Of a stretch of 64,000 nucleotides of DNA, positions 42,373 through 54,984 are shown in pieces. The translations under genes were made by a program, and so were the position numbers. Every line of letters begins with the position of its first letter. The first letter of the stretch is position 1. Under the pieces are notes generated by a model. It was not told the DNA's origin and did no database searches. It saw nothing but the letters and a program-made list of their open reading frames with translations. The stretch is from Fragum whitleyi (Eukaryota; Mollusca; Bivalvia; Cardiida; Cardiidae), in contig OX411543.1 of assembly GCA_948146395.1 (NCBI GenBank), forward strand, positions 52,928,017-52,992,016, read 5' to 3'.

Positions 42373-45290
42373 CAATTACTCTACATCTACATCTACTGTT
42401 TAACCCAACAATTGATTGCCGATTATAACTGGGTGCGGGTGTGCTAATAGCCGGTAAAAGAGCTGTTAAGGAAAGAGAAGATATTTTACATTGTTAAAAT
42501 TCTATAAAAGAAGATAGTATGCTACAGTTAAAAAGTAAAAGCAGATAGTAGTTTATACAAGATTGACTGCCGCTAGTCTTTCGGAGAATATGCCGAGACT
42601 AGGGCTGGACTTGACACTAGTTGGTAGAGTGTTCCACTGTTTCACTGTCCTGGGGAAAAAGGAATTAGTGAAGTATTGGGTCTTTGAGAACGGAATAAGA
42701 TAGTTAAGATTTCTTGTTTGTATAAGGTGACTGTTATCTACAGCTATTGTACCAGCTCTGATTTTATAAAATAGTATGAGGGAATTATGTAGCCTTCTTT
42801 CATGTAGGGATTTCCAGTTAAGGGTGTTAATCATTTGGGTGACACTATTGGTGTAGTTGTAGTCATTCATGACATACCTAGCTGCTGATCTTTGCACTCT
42901 TTCGATATTATGGGAGAGGGTTTTTTGCCAGGGATGCCATATGCATGAGCAATATTCTAATTGAGGTCTAATGTATGTGTTATAGGCAGCAGTTTTGACC
43001 TGTTTGTTATTGGTCCGTACGTTTCTTTGGATGAAGCGGAGGGTTGATGTTGCTTTTGATGTGATGTTTTCTATGTGCTAAGACCAATTTAAGTCAGAAG
43101 TGATGGTGACACCTAGATACTTGGCTGCATTGGTTGCCTTTAGTTCTGTATTATGAAGTTTGTAAGGGTAGATTAGTGGATGTCTCTTCCTCGTTATTCT
43201 TAAAATTTCACACTTATCAGGGTTAAATTCCATTGACCAGGTTCTCTCCCAGTTTTCTAAGTTATGTAGATCTTGCTGAAGGTGTAGGGTATCATTTTTT
43301 GTGTGGATGGTTAAGTAAACAATAGAATCATCGGCAAACATTCTAGCGTTACATTTGACTGAATCTGGGAGGTCATTAATGTATATGAGGAAGAGACAGG
43401 GGCCTAGAACTGATCCCTGAGGGACACCAGAAAGAACTGGAAGTTCACTGGAAAATTGACCTTCTACAGCAACTCTTTGGGAACGATTACTAAGGAAAGA
43501 TTTGATCCAGTTGACAATTTGAGGGTTTATACCGAGTTGCTGTAGTTTGAACAAGAGGGAAAGGTGGTCCACTTTGTCAAAGGCTTTAGAAAAATCCATG
43601 ACAACAACATCAGTTTGATACCCAGATTCCAAGTTGTTGAATAAGTCCCTAGTAAAGTTAAGTAGTTGGGTTTCACAGCTGTGGCCTGAACGAAAACCAT
43701 GTTGGAATGGACTGAGAACACTGTTTTTATCGAGGTAGGACATAAGATTTGAAACAATGATATGCTCTAAGAGTTTAGACGCAATACAGGTAAGGGAGAT
43801 GGGTCTGTAATTACTGGGCTGGGACTTTTGGCCTTTTTTGAAGACTGGGGCTACAGTGGCTTTCTTCCAGTCTTCAGGGACAATACCAGTGCGGAGCGAC
43901 AAATTAAAGATTTCTGCAAGGATGGGGGCTATTTCGTGGCTAAGTTCTTTCAGAATTCGGGGGGATATCTCGTCGGGCCCACTTGCCTTATGGGGTGATA
44001 ATCCTTGAAGGAGTTTTTCTACTCCACAGGTGGTGACCACAATTTCGTTCATGTTTGTGTTTGCAGGTTTAAGTATCCTAGAGCATAAATGTGACAGACT
44101 GAGGGGTTTTGGGGGGAGAAAACGGACTCAAATTGTTTATTGAGGATGTTGGCTTTGGAGACCGGGTCGGTATATAAAATACCCTCTGATTTTAAAGGGG
44201 CTATGCCAACATTCTCTTTCTTGTTATGTTTGATATAAGTGTAAAATTTCTTATTCCTGCCTGGTTGGGAGTCATGGTTAAAAATGATGTTTTCCATGTA
44301 TGACCAGTAAGAAGACCTTATCGATTTTTGGATGGTAGACTTAAGGGACTTTAACCCTTCTTGCCTACGAGTATCGAACTTGTGTTTGAGCTTTGAATAA
44401 AGCTTATCACGCTTATGGATAAGTCTTTTCAGTTTAGGGGTTATCCAAGGCAAGTCAGCACGTGGCTTGCAGATCTTTGTTGGTATGTGCTTGCTACAGG
44501 AGTGGTTGAGGCTATCCTTAAATGACACCCAGGCTTTGTTAGGGTCATCATGATTTGTTTGGAAAAAATTACAGGAGAAATTGACCATGTCTGATTTGAT
44601 ACTGTCCCAGTTTGTTTTCTTGTAATTTCTAATTGGACGCCTAGGCTGTAGGGGGCGACCCCGGTTTAATTTAATTTCATGGAAAATTATGTCATGGTCT
44701 GAATTTGCGAGACTGGGAAGGGACTTGGTTTGTTGTACGAGAGACGGGTGGCTAGTGAAGAAAAGGTCCAAGGTGTTATTTTGCCTGGTAGGGATTTTGG
44801 CCATTTGCTCAAGATTGTGATGGGACATATTTTCAAGGAAATCTGCGTAGAAGGATCTATTCTTGCAGTTATCTTTAATGGATTCCCTGTCCCAATCAAT
44901 GTCGGGAAGGTTTAAATCACCCAGAAGCCAAACAATACTGTCTTTTGGGATCTTATGGAGGGAGGACCACAATTCTTTGAGAGATGACGTGTCTAATTCA
45001 TGGGGCTTATAAAAGGTTCCAACAAAGATATTGCGGATGCCTGGTAGGCTGATTTTGGACCAAGAAATGTTACAGCTTGTTTTTAATTCAGGCTGGTCTT
45101 GGCTAAATAGGGATTTGCTAATAGCTACTATTACACCTCCTCCTTGGCCGTCACATCTATCATCCCTGTATATGTTAACATTGAGGTTGTCAGGGAAGAT
45201 TTCGGAGGAGCATGTTTCAGGTTTTAACCATGTCTCAGTGAGACAGACAATATCGGGCTTTCTCTTAGATGAGATCGGAATGTTTGTCAC
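42373..45290 (-). mobile_element. LINE (Jockey/CR1-like non-LTR retrotransposon), 5'-truncated
   Basis: It reads on the minus strand, from inside the endonuclease domain at 45290 to a 3' end carrying ACAGTAGATGTAGATGTAGA near 42373. The short GATGTA repeat at the 3' end is a LINE-like tail. ORF2 is described separately. No ORF1 is present, and the sequence upstream of 45290 is not recognisably LINE. Confidence 0.85.
42553..45290 (-). pseudogene. LINE ORF2: endonuclease and reverse transcriptase
   Basis: The endonuclease part (45290-44049) has CLTETWLKP, WLLGDLNLPDIDWD and LANSDHDIIFHE, the APE-type catalytic blocks, but begins after the first block, so it is truncated. One frame change near 44050-44100 leads into the RT part. 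This has KKGQKSQPSNYRPISLT, VVMDFSKAFDKVDH, GVPQGSVLGPCLF and the catalytic RMFADDSIVYL. An in-frame TAG at 43080-43078 interrupts it, after which the same frame stays open to 42553, ending with FFPRTVKQWNTLPTSV, typical of this LINE group. With only one frameshift and one stop, it is a fairly young copy. Confidence 0.92.
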
Positions 45291-45430
45291 TTAAACTCAT
45301 AGTAAAGAAATTCTAGGTATCAAAAATCCATCCTCACTCTCAAAGTTACCTCACAATATTAATCCTCGTCATGCTAAACTCCAGAGGTGCATTTTTAGAG
45401 CAAGATGACAAATCCCGCTAAACAAAATTA

Positions 45431-45556
45431 CAGTTTATATAATCTTTAAATTGACATTCATCTCGATCAAAACCATTCTATATCGCTCACTCAGCGCTCC
45501 ATTCATTCATTCCAAACACTCACTCAAACCATTCAAAATCGCCCCAATATCAGTTA
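45431..45556. mobile_element. MITE family A, copy 8 (left end only)
   Basis: CAGTTTATATAATCTTTAAA, TTGACATTCATCTCGATC and the block TCGCTCACTCAGCGCTCCAT then CCAAACACTCACTCAAACC match the left third of family A. Similarity stops at about 45556. Confidence 0.75.
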
Positions 45557-47565
45557 AAAGATAAGGACTAGGAACTTTTTGTGAAAGTTTCATCCAAATC
45601 GATCCATAAATGAAGGCGAATTTATAATCTACGTTGTTAGGCCAGTAACTTGTCGTTGAATGGTGCTAGAACGTTCTATGGCATCTCGATTTGCTTATTA
45701 AAGGCCTTACAAAATGATGACCTCGATTTTTATTGTAACATGAACGCTCAATAAATTGTAATGAAATTCTTAAACTGACAAGGTTCGATTTTGTTCAACG
45801 ACGTTTATTGGTAGTCAAACTACGCTGTAGCAACATGCACAATTGTATTGAAGATGTGATTTTATGCCCAGGAAAGCCGCAAAGATTCAACTGAATGCCT
45901 TTTTAGACTTATTATTCCTCTTAACACGTAATACACAAGCAAAACATGCAAAATCAAATGTCTCAATTTAGCAGAGAATTCTTGCTCGTCGCGCGATTTT
46001 TGTTTTCAAATACCGTTTGCACATACTCTTGTGGATAGTTATACGACGTTTCATGACGATAGATTGTGTAATTTCAGAGATATTATAAATTCAAAAGTGC
46101 ACACTTTCTTTTGGAACTAAGTATATATGTTGTTTAAGACGTCCGACAAACGGTATCGTTGGATGTTTCTGCACAAATTTCCCTGTATTTGTTAGTGAGC
46201 ATGATCGACACTTTTATGGTTTCCCTATTACGTTTGCTTTTTTTCCAAGTGAGTCACAAATCCATACCCCCCTTTTTTGTATTATCCAAAGTCCTTCAGT
46301 AAACAGAAAGAACAAAAGATAAAACACATATTTGATTAAACTTCTTATCGCTCAAATATTTCAAAAATCCTTTGTTGAATGTGTGACCAGTCACGTGAAA
46401 AAAGACATCTCGTAACTCCGTGACATAGATGTGACTCGTCGACTCGTCGCATGAAGTTACCACCTCGAGAATTCTTAAACTAAATATTTGAGAACAGTAT
46501 GTTTATCATAGATCAACCTGACGGGGGATATCGGAATACATAGCAAGAAAGAATAATCATTTCAGATTCAAAAAATGTTACATGAGAAATGTTTCGGCCA
46601 TGGTCAGTCTGCGCAGGTCGCGCAGTCTGACCAGGGTCACCCCTTAACGCACTTCCCAGATTGTCACTTTTCGCGTGACGAGGCACAAATATCTGAAAGA
46701 GATATTCGTTCTAAAGAACTGCCAAGTTTCAAGTCAATCGGACATAAGGTATGCTTCGGAATAATAAATGGCTCCGACCGCCGGTCCGCCCGGACGCCGA
46801 CCACCACGGTTGATCCCATAATAAAAAAATAATGGAGAATTTTTCTAACCAAACATTTCAAAATGAAGGTTTTATTCGTTAATATTTGAGAAAGGTTCTT
46901 CCCCATGTAAAAATTCGAATTTATCTTAAAGTCAGATAAAGGGATTTCAAAGCGATTGCCTTAACAGAGAACTGATTTCGTCACAATATTAGGTGTGGTA
47001 CAGTTTTTCGAAATAGGATGGAGTCACTACGGTGGTTTAAAGTGCCACAGTGAAAATTTTATTAGAACGCTTGTGAACAAGTACTAAATATACTGTTTCT
47101 GCGCTTGAAATAAAAAAGAAATGATTCACCAAATGGTCAAATTTTAAAAAGATAACCCGAATAACATTAAATCAATTACACAGTCGTAAATTATCTTTAA
47201 ATTGTAGCAGAGATGAATTATTATAGAAGTTTCAAGCTTACCTGTATATTTTATATTATCTTAAAATATTGAGTTTGATTTTAAAAAATGTAATGTCTCA
47301 AAGCGGAAAAGATCTAAATGGCCTGAGAAAACAACTGTTAAGCATGGCCCAACACGGAAGAAAACACCAATAAGGAACTCCGTGAATTATCCATTTAAAT
47401 CAAAGTGCTGTAAGCACTTTTATTTTGCGAAACTAAGTAATTGAAAGGTTATTATTGATTGTAGTAAAGATATGTATAAAATATCCAAATCAAAGCTTTT
47501 GCTATATATTTTGTCATTCCATACATGCCACAATTAAAGATACCATTGTGGAAAAAACGTTCATT
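45557..47565. other. Gap with a family G half-copy, otherwise unannotated
   Basis: At 46590-46685 a family G-like half-copy carries GGTCAGTCTGCGCAGGTCGC mirrored by GCGCAGTCTGACC, then CTTTTCGCGTGACGAGGCAC. The rest is AT-rich with no exon recognised. Confidence 0.45.
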
Positions 47566-47672
47566 AGCGATTTGAGTGAGGGTTATTAATTTAATGATTG
47601 GAGCGCTGACCGAGTGATTTTGAATGGTTTGATCGGAACGATTGTCAATTTCACGGTGTGATTAAATGAAAT
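47566..47672. mobile_element. MITE family A, copy 9 (end only, reverse orientation)
   Basis: GATTGGAGCGCTGACCGAGT, TTTGAATGGTTTGATCGGAA and TTGTCAATTTCACGGTGTG are the reverse complement of the family A left end. Confidence 0.72.
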
Positions 47673-48339
47673 TGTCTGCATGAACCCCGCCCGTTTATTT
47701 TTAGCTATACTTTTTGTGGACTTGGTGTTTGTTAGTGGTTAGAAAGTTGAACATTGGGGTTTCATTTTCTTACAATTTGGGCGTTTACATTTGTATTTCT
47801 TTTCGGGAATGGTAGTATCTAAGTTGTTCGAACTTTAGACAAGACCCCTTTGCCTAATTTTATATATGTATAGACGTGATAATTCTGTATATTTGTAAAA
47901 AAAATTGGCAATTAATTATGTTTTAACTAAACTTATTTCTTTTCAGGCCCACCGATGAACTTTATAATATTGTACCATTCCAAAATATAGAATATACTTT
48001 GAGAAATAAAAACCTAGTGAAAACTTTTATTACGATACATTAGATAATATGCACATGAATTCAGTCTAACAAGAAACTCAACAAAAAGTATAACAATGAG
48101 AAGGCCAAGTAATAGAACACGAAGTGGGCCTAGCCTTAGCTAGCGAGGGTGAATTTAGGTTTAAAAAGATAACCCTCGTCTGTATGGTTATGTCCTAAAC
48201 AACCCTCCGTAGTTTCAAAGATAAAGGCGGAATGTTTTTCTTCTCTAAATGTGATTCATTGCTGGACATGCGTAACACGTTATAACACATGCAGGACATG
48301 TTGTTAGGTGCATGTTACAGAATATTATTACAGGAAAAC

Positions 48340-51300
48340 ATGGGACTACAGCGGATATTGGTGATCTTTGTTTTAATCGTATATCAGGTAAGAAAATATC
48401 AGCTTCCTTCGAAATGCTACTATTAAAAACGTCGTAAAATTGTCAATATGAATTATATCGGAATGATTTCAAATGAAATTGATTGACTCTGTGGAGCGAG
48501 TTTTGAGTGAGATTAAAGGAACGTATTCAAAATATCGCTAATTTCTTTCATAAATAACAAAATTAGCAGTATTTATCATCTCCCTTTAATAAGATATACG
48601 TACTTTTCTATCTGCGTGTTTTCGGGTATCAATCAGGCACTTTAAATCCACAGCAACCAATAAAATCGTAGAATACATTGATCGTTTTATACGATTTCGA
48701 TTTTTGTTTTGTTTTGTTTCATTTGAGTGAATGATTTAGAATGATTTTGAGCGGAATGAGTGTTATTTTTACGATGTTTTAACTGTATCACATTTACCAT
48801 ATAACCCTTCTCGTGCTGTTCACGGCATATTCTTGTTGTACAAAAAGTTTTCGCAGACTGTATAGACTAAGATCAGCCTGCACAGACCTACGGTCAATTC
48901 TTATGTTTTGTCTGGTATCGGTTGATTTGTTAAAGGAAAACTGTAGCAAACGCATTGAAATAACGAGAAAATTTCTCTTTTTTATAATTGTTCGATTCAG
49001 GACGTTAAGGGTTAAAATCCATGAAAAAATGCCAATTATTACAAGGGCTCCTAGAACTACAAACGGAACTTTAATTTTACTATGTTACATATTTTATCTT
49101 CGATAGACGCCCAAAATATCGAATCTACAGCTTGAATAAAGCTGTGGGTATGATGTTTTGGTCGCTCATAAACGACATGTTTTCAGTTTCCCACCTCTTA
49201 TACATGTAACAGCACTAAAGTAGCATTATGAGTTTGGTTCGCCTAATGCCAATTTAAGAAAACGTTGTTCTAATAAATAGCTTGGTTGTTACTTAAAAAA
49301 CAGTAACAATGTACTGAAGTTTGAATTTCACGAAAATGTTTCTGGCCTAAAATGGAAAATGAACTAAATATGTCGCCGCAAGGTCTTGAATTTTCTTATG
49401 TTACGCATTGAATGTGAACAATTTGAAATTGGGATTAATCACCACGTCGCCTAAGGGCGGGGGACGTTGTTTATGGTAGGGGATGCCTGTTGGAGGGGGG
49501 AGGGGGTAATCTGCTTTGGTGCCTTTCTCTTTCCTATACTTATATGTATCTCATATGGTCATATATAAAGTGCGTTAAAATTTCTAAGTTTGTTTTTTTT
49601 TGTTTGTTTGTTTTTTGTTTTAATTCTTATAAAGTTATATACGGTAAGCCTTGTTTCTAATTAAAATGTGTTGACGTTTTCTTTAAAAGTCAATTCGGTG
49701 CAATAAAGATAAACTTAAGCTGATCCATTTTATATTTTCAAAAAGGCATTCAACGAAAAGGATTATTAAGGTTTGAGAAAGTTTTATCGTCGTTATCTTC
49801 GAAGTTAAGATTACCATATCTCCTACATTCAATGTCAATTTTCTTGTGTATGAAATAAAGTCGCTTATCAAATATTTGTTGTAACACATCGTAACTTATC
49901 AGAAATAACGGAAACAAATCAATGATTAAGCCAAACGATTGAATGTTTGCAATAGATAATGAACCAAACCACCTTTTTATTGTTCTAGCTCCTTAATTTT
50001 TCTCGCATAGGTTACAATAGACTGGCCTCAGTCATTTTTAGAAATTTCAAAAAGTATTTTTGTTGTAATTCTATTACAGGTCTCTTTAATCAAATTTCGT
50101 ATTTGCAAGTTAGTGTGGAGCAAAAACGACTCTTCTTTTTAAAGACAGGGGACTCAATTGAAATATTTGTAATGGCTCTGTCGCATTTAATTTCTTTTGA
50201 TTATACTGTAAAAAGGGGTGTCTGGCGGGTACAGACAGGGGACTCAATTGAAATATTTGTAATTGCTCTGTCGCATTTAATTTCTTTTGATAAAAATACT
50301 GTTAAAAGGTGTCTGGTCGGAAGACTATGGTTACAACTGCGATGCGAACGTTCTGTGAGAATTTAATGAATGATTGTGAGCGGTTAAAATTAATCGACGA
50401 AAGTCTTCACAATTTTCTTAGTCTCAGCTACCTTTTGAACTTGTACAATAATGAGTTCGTGATTGTTTCGTCGCGGTTAAGTAGCAGTGCGAATATGATT
50501 GAATTACATATCAGATTTCATCGGGGTAAGGGACAGGTGTTCAAATTGCGTAGTCGTAGTTATGATTTGTTCCTCGTCCTCTGACAATATGAATTTTTCC
50601 ATTAAAAATACACCGTTTACTATAATTTCAGATTCAAAATATAAATTGCGGAACAACTGCTACAAGTATTGTAACACCAACGACCGATGCGCTAGCAAGT
50701 AAACCACAAATGACTCAAAGTAGTAAACAAATGTCAACGACAACAATTTTTCAAACTACAGCTGATATTGCCGATAATTCTACAACAGAACAGAACGACA
50801 ATTTCACAACAGATCAAATTCCTGATACCACAGTAACATTGGCAGAGACAACAACCACTACGTTAGGTACAGCAGAACCATTCACTAATCCTACCACAGC
50901 CACAACAGAGGCCACGACCCCTAGCTCTGAAACTACAACATCTATGCCAACGTCTACTACAGAAAGTGTCTCATCAAATAGTATGGTTACTAACAGTAAC
51001 TCGTCTTCTAGCTTAAACAATACAAACAATTCAAATTCATCAAGTTCACATTCGATACCACCATTAGTTTTAACAACGACTACTGTAGAAGTTCAGTCTA
51101 ATAATATATCAGATTTTGACAATGAAACAACAAGTGAACCACCAGTACCAGGATCCACCCAGCCACCGGGAGAAATAGTGTCACATCCTGGTAATCCAGA
51201 TAATTCACCAGCAAGTGGTGATAATAAAGACTCGGATGGGCGATTTGATAAAGAACTAGTCATAATATTTAGTGTAGCAGCAGGTTTAATTGTTCTTGTC

Positions 51301-51399
51301 ATAATTGTTACTTGTATTGTCAAAAGTAGGAAAAAGAAGAAACAGGAATCGTTTATGGTAGGAAATAAGGATATTGAAATTAAAACATCGCAATTTTAA
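48340..51399 (+). CDS. Mucin-like type I membrane protein, two exons
   Basis: Exon 1 is 48340-48387 (16 codons, GTAAGA donor). Exon 2 is 50632-51399 (TTTCAG acceptor, stop TAA), phase 0 at the junction, 271 residues in all. Residues 1-16 (MGLQRILVIFVLIVYQ) form a signal peptide. Residues 25-215 are dominated by Thr, Ser, Pro and Asn with TTTTT and SSSS runs, expected to be heavily O-glycosylated. A single hydrophobic span (ELVIIFSVAAGLIVLVIIV, about residues 222-245) is followed by the polybasic stop-transfer KSRKKKK and a tail of about 20 residues. No adhesion domain was recognised. It is probably a cell-surface mucin-like or glycocalyx protein. The 2.2 kb intron contains a family A MITE and a 90 bp tandem duplication. 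A missed phase-0 exon in that intron is possible. Confidence 0.78.
48425..48785. mobile_element. MITE family A, copy 10 (reverse orientation)
   Basis: It runs from about GTCGTAAAATTGTCAATATG to TTACGATGTTTTAACTG. It has the central hairpin (ATCGCTAATTTCTTTCAT mirrored by AACAAAATTAGCAGTAT) and the reverse-complement phased blocks (TTGAGTGAATGATTTAGAAT). It lies in the intron of the mucin-like gene. Confidence 0.78.
48786..50143. other. Mucin-like gene intron, unannotated part
   Basis: It holds a possible family G fragment at 48835-48915, a G-rich stretch at 49456-49510 and a T/G-rich run at 49588-49620. No exon in phase 0 was found. Confidence 0.4.
50144..50323. repeat. 90 bp tandem duplication
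   Basis: Two copies of a unit starting GACAGGGGACTCAATTGAAA (50144 and 50234) differ at a few positions. A CAG acceptor-like site sits upstream at about 50080, but frame and phase do not suit an exon of the mucin-like gene. Confidence 0.85.
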
Positions 51400-51641
51400 G
51401 AGCTGGAATTTATGTATATCAATATTGTAAACGAGTACTTATTTTAACGCAAAAAGTTTATTATGGTGTTTATTATGAAAGTGAAGCAGTTCAAGCATCG
51501 ATTGAATCTCTAACAGCAAATGGACGTTTTTCAAATAAGTGACATCATTAGCTGAGAGACATTTGAAAATAGAAACGCATACAAATTTTGTATAAATGTT
51601 AATGCTATATGGGATGAGCTGCTGGGTGCTCAGAAAGCAAA

Positions 51642-52073
51642 CAGTAAAGAACATCGTGAAATTGACAAGATAATTGATTTTTGGAATGATTGTGGAATTA
51701 AATTGAATGGGTTTGTGGAGCGAGCTTTTACTAAAAAAAGGGATGTAACCGATATCGTTAATTTTGTTCGGTATGAACAAAATTAGCGATATTTATAACC
51801 TCCCTTTAATAAAATGTACACACTATTCTGTTTATGTGTCTCCTTGTACCAACTAGATACTTTTATCAAAATACACACAAGCCAATAAAATCGTTGAATA
51901 ATTTAATCAATTTGAATTAAATATCGGTCGTCTTGAATAATTTCGAAATATTTTCTGATAATTTCGGAGCGTTTCGATAGAATTGAGTGAGAGTTTGGAA
52001 TTAATGAACTTAGGGCCGAGTGAATTATTCAGAAGGATTGGAATGTGTGTCAATTTCACGATGTTTTTGACTG
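51642..52073. mobile_element. MITE family A, copy 11 (reverse orientation, complete)
   Basis: It begins CAGTAAAGAACATCGTGAAA and ends TTTCACGATGTTTTTGACTG. The hairpin GATATCGTTAATTTTGTTCG is mirrored by GAACAAAATTAGCGATAT. It starts about 240 bases after the mucin-like stop codon. Confidence 0.85.
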
Positions 52074-52256
52074 TACCAATTTCACGTTGTTACTGTTACA
52101 TAGGCTTTTAACAGGGTTCAAAGATATCTTGTTGGCCGGAGCACGTAGTCATGGAATTAAAGACCTGCATTTAGGATGACAAAAGGTTCAAGTTGTTTGC
52201 AAGTTATATCCCGCATTTGACGCAAGGGCACATGCAAAGCGGGGCATAATTTGATA

Positions 52257-52870
52257 CAGTAAAATCGATATCGATCGCGTTTAAAATCATTCTTAATCGC
52301 TCGCTTGGCATTCCACTCGATGAGACCAAAATACTCCGATAATCAAAAAAACGATAGGAAAAAGTTAAAAATCGATTGATATTTAAAACGATCATCGGTT
52401 ATGTAAGTAAACCCACCAAAAAACTTCATTGGCTAAGCCACATGCAGATAAGCAAGTACATCCTTTTAAGGAGGGCTAATAAGATATTGTTCATTTCGAC
52501 CAACGATAATATCGATATAATATGAGCCTGTGCGTGACATTTCCAACAATTTGAAACGTTCGTGAGGTGCAAACATTGAGTAGCGTTTACAGCCATACTG
52601 TAAATATTTAGTTACCTGATTGACTACAGATACTTTCAGACCTTATCTATGTACTAAACGCATAATAAAGACTCTGGTCAGACTGTTCGGGTGCACAGGC
52701 TGGTCAGAGCCTTTGCTTTGTGCATGTATGAAATTGTTGGAAATCTCACGCACAGGCTCATACTGGATTTACCTACCTTAAATTTCATTTACAACTGGCT
52801 TATCCCTCCAATTCAATTCCATTCCGAAGTCATTCAAAATTCACTCACCTTGTCAATTACATGGCGTGGG
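52257..52870. mobile_element. MITE family A, copy 12, split by MITE C copy 2
   Basis: Left portion: CAGTAAAATCGATATCGATC, then TCATTCTTAATCGCTCGCTT. Right portion after the insertion: CAATTCAATTCCATTCCGAA, TTCACTCACCTTGTCAATTA. The insertion lies next to the remains of the central hairpin. Confidence 0.65.
52523..52760. mobile_element. MITE family C, copy 2
   Basis: The ends TGAGCCTGTGCGTGACATTT and AAATCTCACGCACAGGCTCA are inverted, with TA flanking both sides. The interior has CTCTGGTCAGACTGTTCGGG mirrored imperfectly by GCACAGGCTGGTCAGAG. It confirms the borders of copy 1 at 520-759. Confidence 0.8.
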
Positions 52871-53340
52871 TAGCTTTTTATTTATCGCAGACATTACACT
52901 TCTGTCCCTGACTTTACTTCCTCCGAATCAGGGACCCGTTTTACTTTCTTTAATACAATAAAAATAAATTGAAAGTCATGATCAGAAATCATATCTAGTG
53001 TTTTCATATATTGTTTTATTTTGCATTGTAATGTATCATTGGAATCGTCTTTAGTAGACGATTCCAGGGAGATGATGCATGGCAGAATTCCATGTATAAG
53101 TACTATTGAAGGAACAACTTTAATTTTTGGCTTACACAAAATAAGATTGTAAGATGTTTTGTAAAACGGGCCCCTACCCTGCGTTCAGGATGTAAATTCG
53201 TTTTCAGTTTAATAAAGGTGCTACGGTCTATGCAAAATTTACACCTTTGGGTGTTGATTAAAAGGGTGGTCAAACGGACTTTTACCTGCACAAGTCTTGT
53301 CTAAACCACAAGTATTCGTCAAGAAATGGCGTTTTTATAA

Positions 53341-53418
53341 ACACACACACCCTCTCTCTCTTTCTCTCTCCCCCTCTCTCTCCTTTTTTTTTCTCTCTCT
53401 CTATCTCTCTCTCTCATT
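53341..53418. repeat. (CA)n/(CT)n microsatellite
   Basis: ACACACACAC is followed by a long pyrimidine tract of CT repeats broken by short C and T runs. Confidence 0.92.
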
Positions 53419-54984
53419 AAGCTGTAGGTTGGTAAGATGTAGTTGTTATTCTCTTTTACAGGGTTAAACGCCTTTTTAGCTATCAATTCAGAAATAATGG
53501 GGTGGCAGGAGCGCCAAATAACGGATTCCTGATCACTTAATCATTTCCGACCCTTCAACTAATTCCCACTTTGGTCTGCTCATTTAAAACCGTCGCCGAT
53601 ATAAACTTTTTTTGACTATACGTGCATGGCGTCCATTAATGATGCTTACCAGTCACCCGGTCATTTCGAAACCAATCCATTAATGTTGGCAATTTGTCCG
53701 GACACACGCATACAGAATGCAAAACGCCAAGTTTTGGGAAGCACAAACCTTAGAAATTCTGCATGGCCTTTGCTGTCGTAGACGTCAGCTCTTCTATTAG
53801 TAGCATGGTCAGTTTAGATACGCTTTTCCCGTGTCAGACATTAGTCGATCATTTTGCGTACAGATCCCAAATACGTGATCCGTCACGCGAAAAGGGACCA
53901 TCTGGAAAGTGCGTAGAATGTCGATCCTAGTCAGACTGTGCGGATTGCGCAGACATACCCTGATCGATTTTTTTTTTCACTTGCACCACTTTATATATCT
54001 AGAACGGCCATTTTTCCTCCCTGTGAAAGTTTTTTTTTCTTGAAATGTGTCCTTTAGTTGACAATCAATCTCCTTTTTTAATTTCTATTTTACGGAATTT
54101 TCAGATCTCACTTATTGCGTAACGAATCGCAATTATGTATACATTTCATCCACTTGGCAAACGACTATATAATAAGGCATGGTCTCCGAACGATTGATTA
54201 AAGATAAAATAACAACGAAAGAACTATAGATGAGCTCTTTATATCATTATAAAATGCAAAGCAAGATTACATTAAGCAACAAATGCTACGAGAAAGACCT
54301 GGAACATACAAAACGAATATATAACGTGTCAGATGAATCTTTTTTCAAGTAAGGGATATAACTCTTAAGTTGCATTACTCGATGAATCATAAAGAGTCAT
54401 CTCCCTTTGCTTTTCCATTCTTTTATTCAAAGCACAATGTTCAACCAAAATTAATTTTGACAAGGATCTTGAAGTCCAATCACTTCCTCATCTCTTTCGT
54501 TCAAACGATTGGAACCCGTGCTATGCTTGCAAATATGTGTGCTTATGTGCAGGCAAAAAGTCTAAGATTTAAATCAAACAAAAAGCGTTCATTGGAAAAC
54601 AAGTTTTTACCAATTGGCTTTATAAAGAACTTGCAAAAATATACAGAGCAAATCTAAAAAGAAAAAAATACCAACTTTCTCTTTTAAACTACTATTTTCC
54701 CTTCTGTCGAACAAATACGTATTATGAGCAGTGTCATTTCAAATGTATTCATGTGACTTCGTGAATAAGTTATGTTCAATTTGGATGCCACATGCTTAAC
54801 GTCAACGTGCAGCTTCCGAAATTGGAAACAAGAGTTGAAGGCGGACAACGTAGCTCGCCAAAATTGCTGCTTGTCACAAAAAGCCATTGACCAACGATCA
54901 AAGTACAAGCACTCAGAGAGATAAGGAAGGTTATAATTACGTTTTTATTCATTTTTATATACATGTATAAAAATGGTCAATTGT
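53419..54984. other. Gap with a family G fragment
   Basis: At 53876-53990, GTCACGCGAAAAGGGACCAT and CAGACTGTGCGGATTGCGCA match family G. No coding exon was recognised. The open frame at 54370-54657 has no identifiable content. Confidence 0.45.

Noticed and set aside
43527..43757. 76-codon minus-strand frame
   Set aside because: It is a shadow of the LINE reverse-transcriptase frame on the same strand.
50081..50140. Possible extra exon of the mucin-like gene after TATTACAG
   Set aside because: In the required phase 0 it hits a stop within 20 codons and no matching donor keeps the frame.
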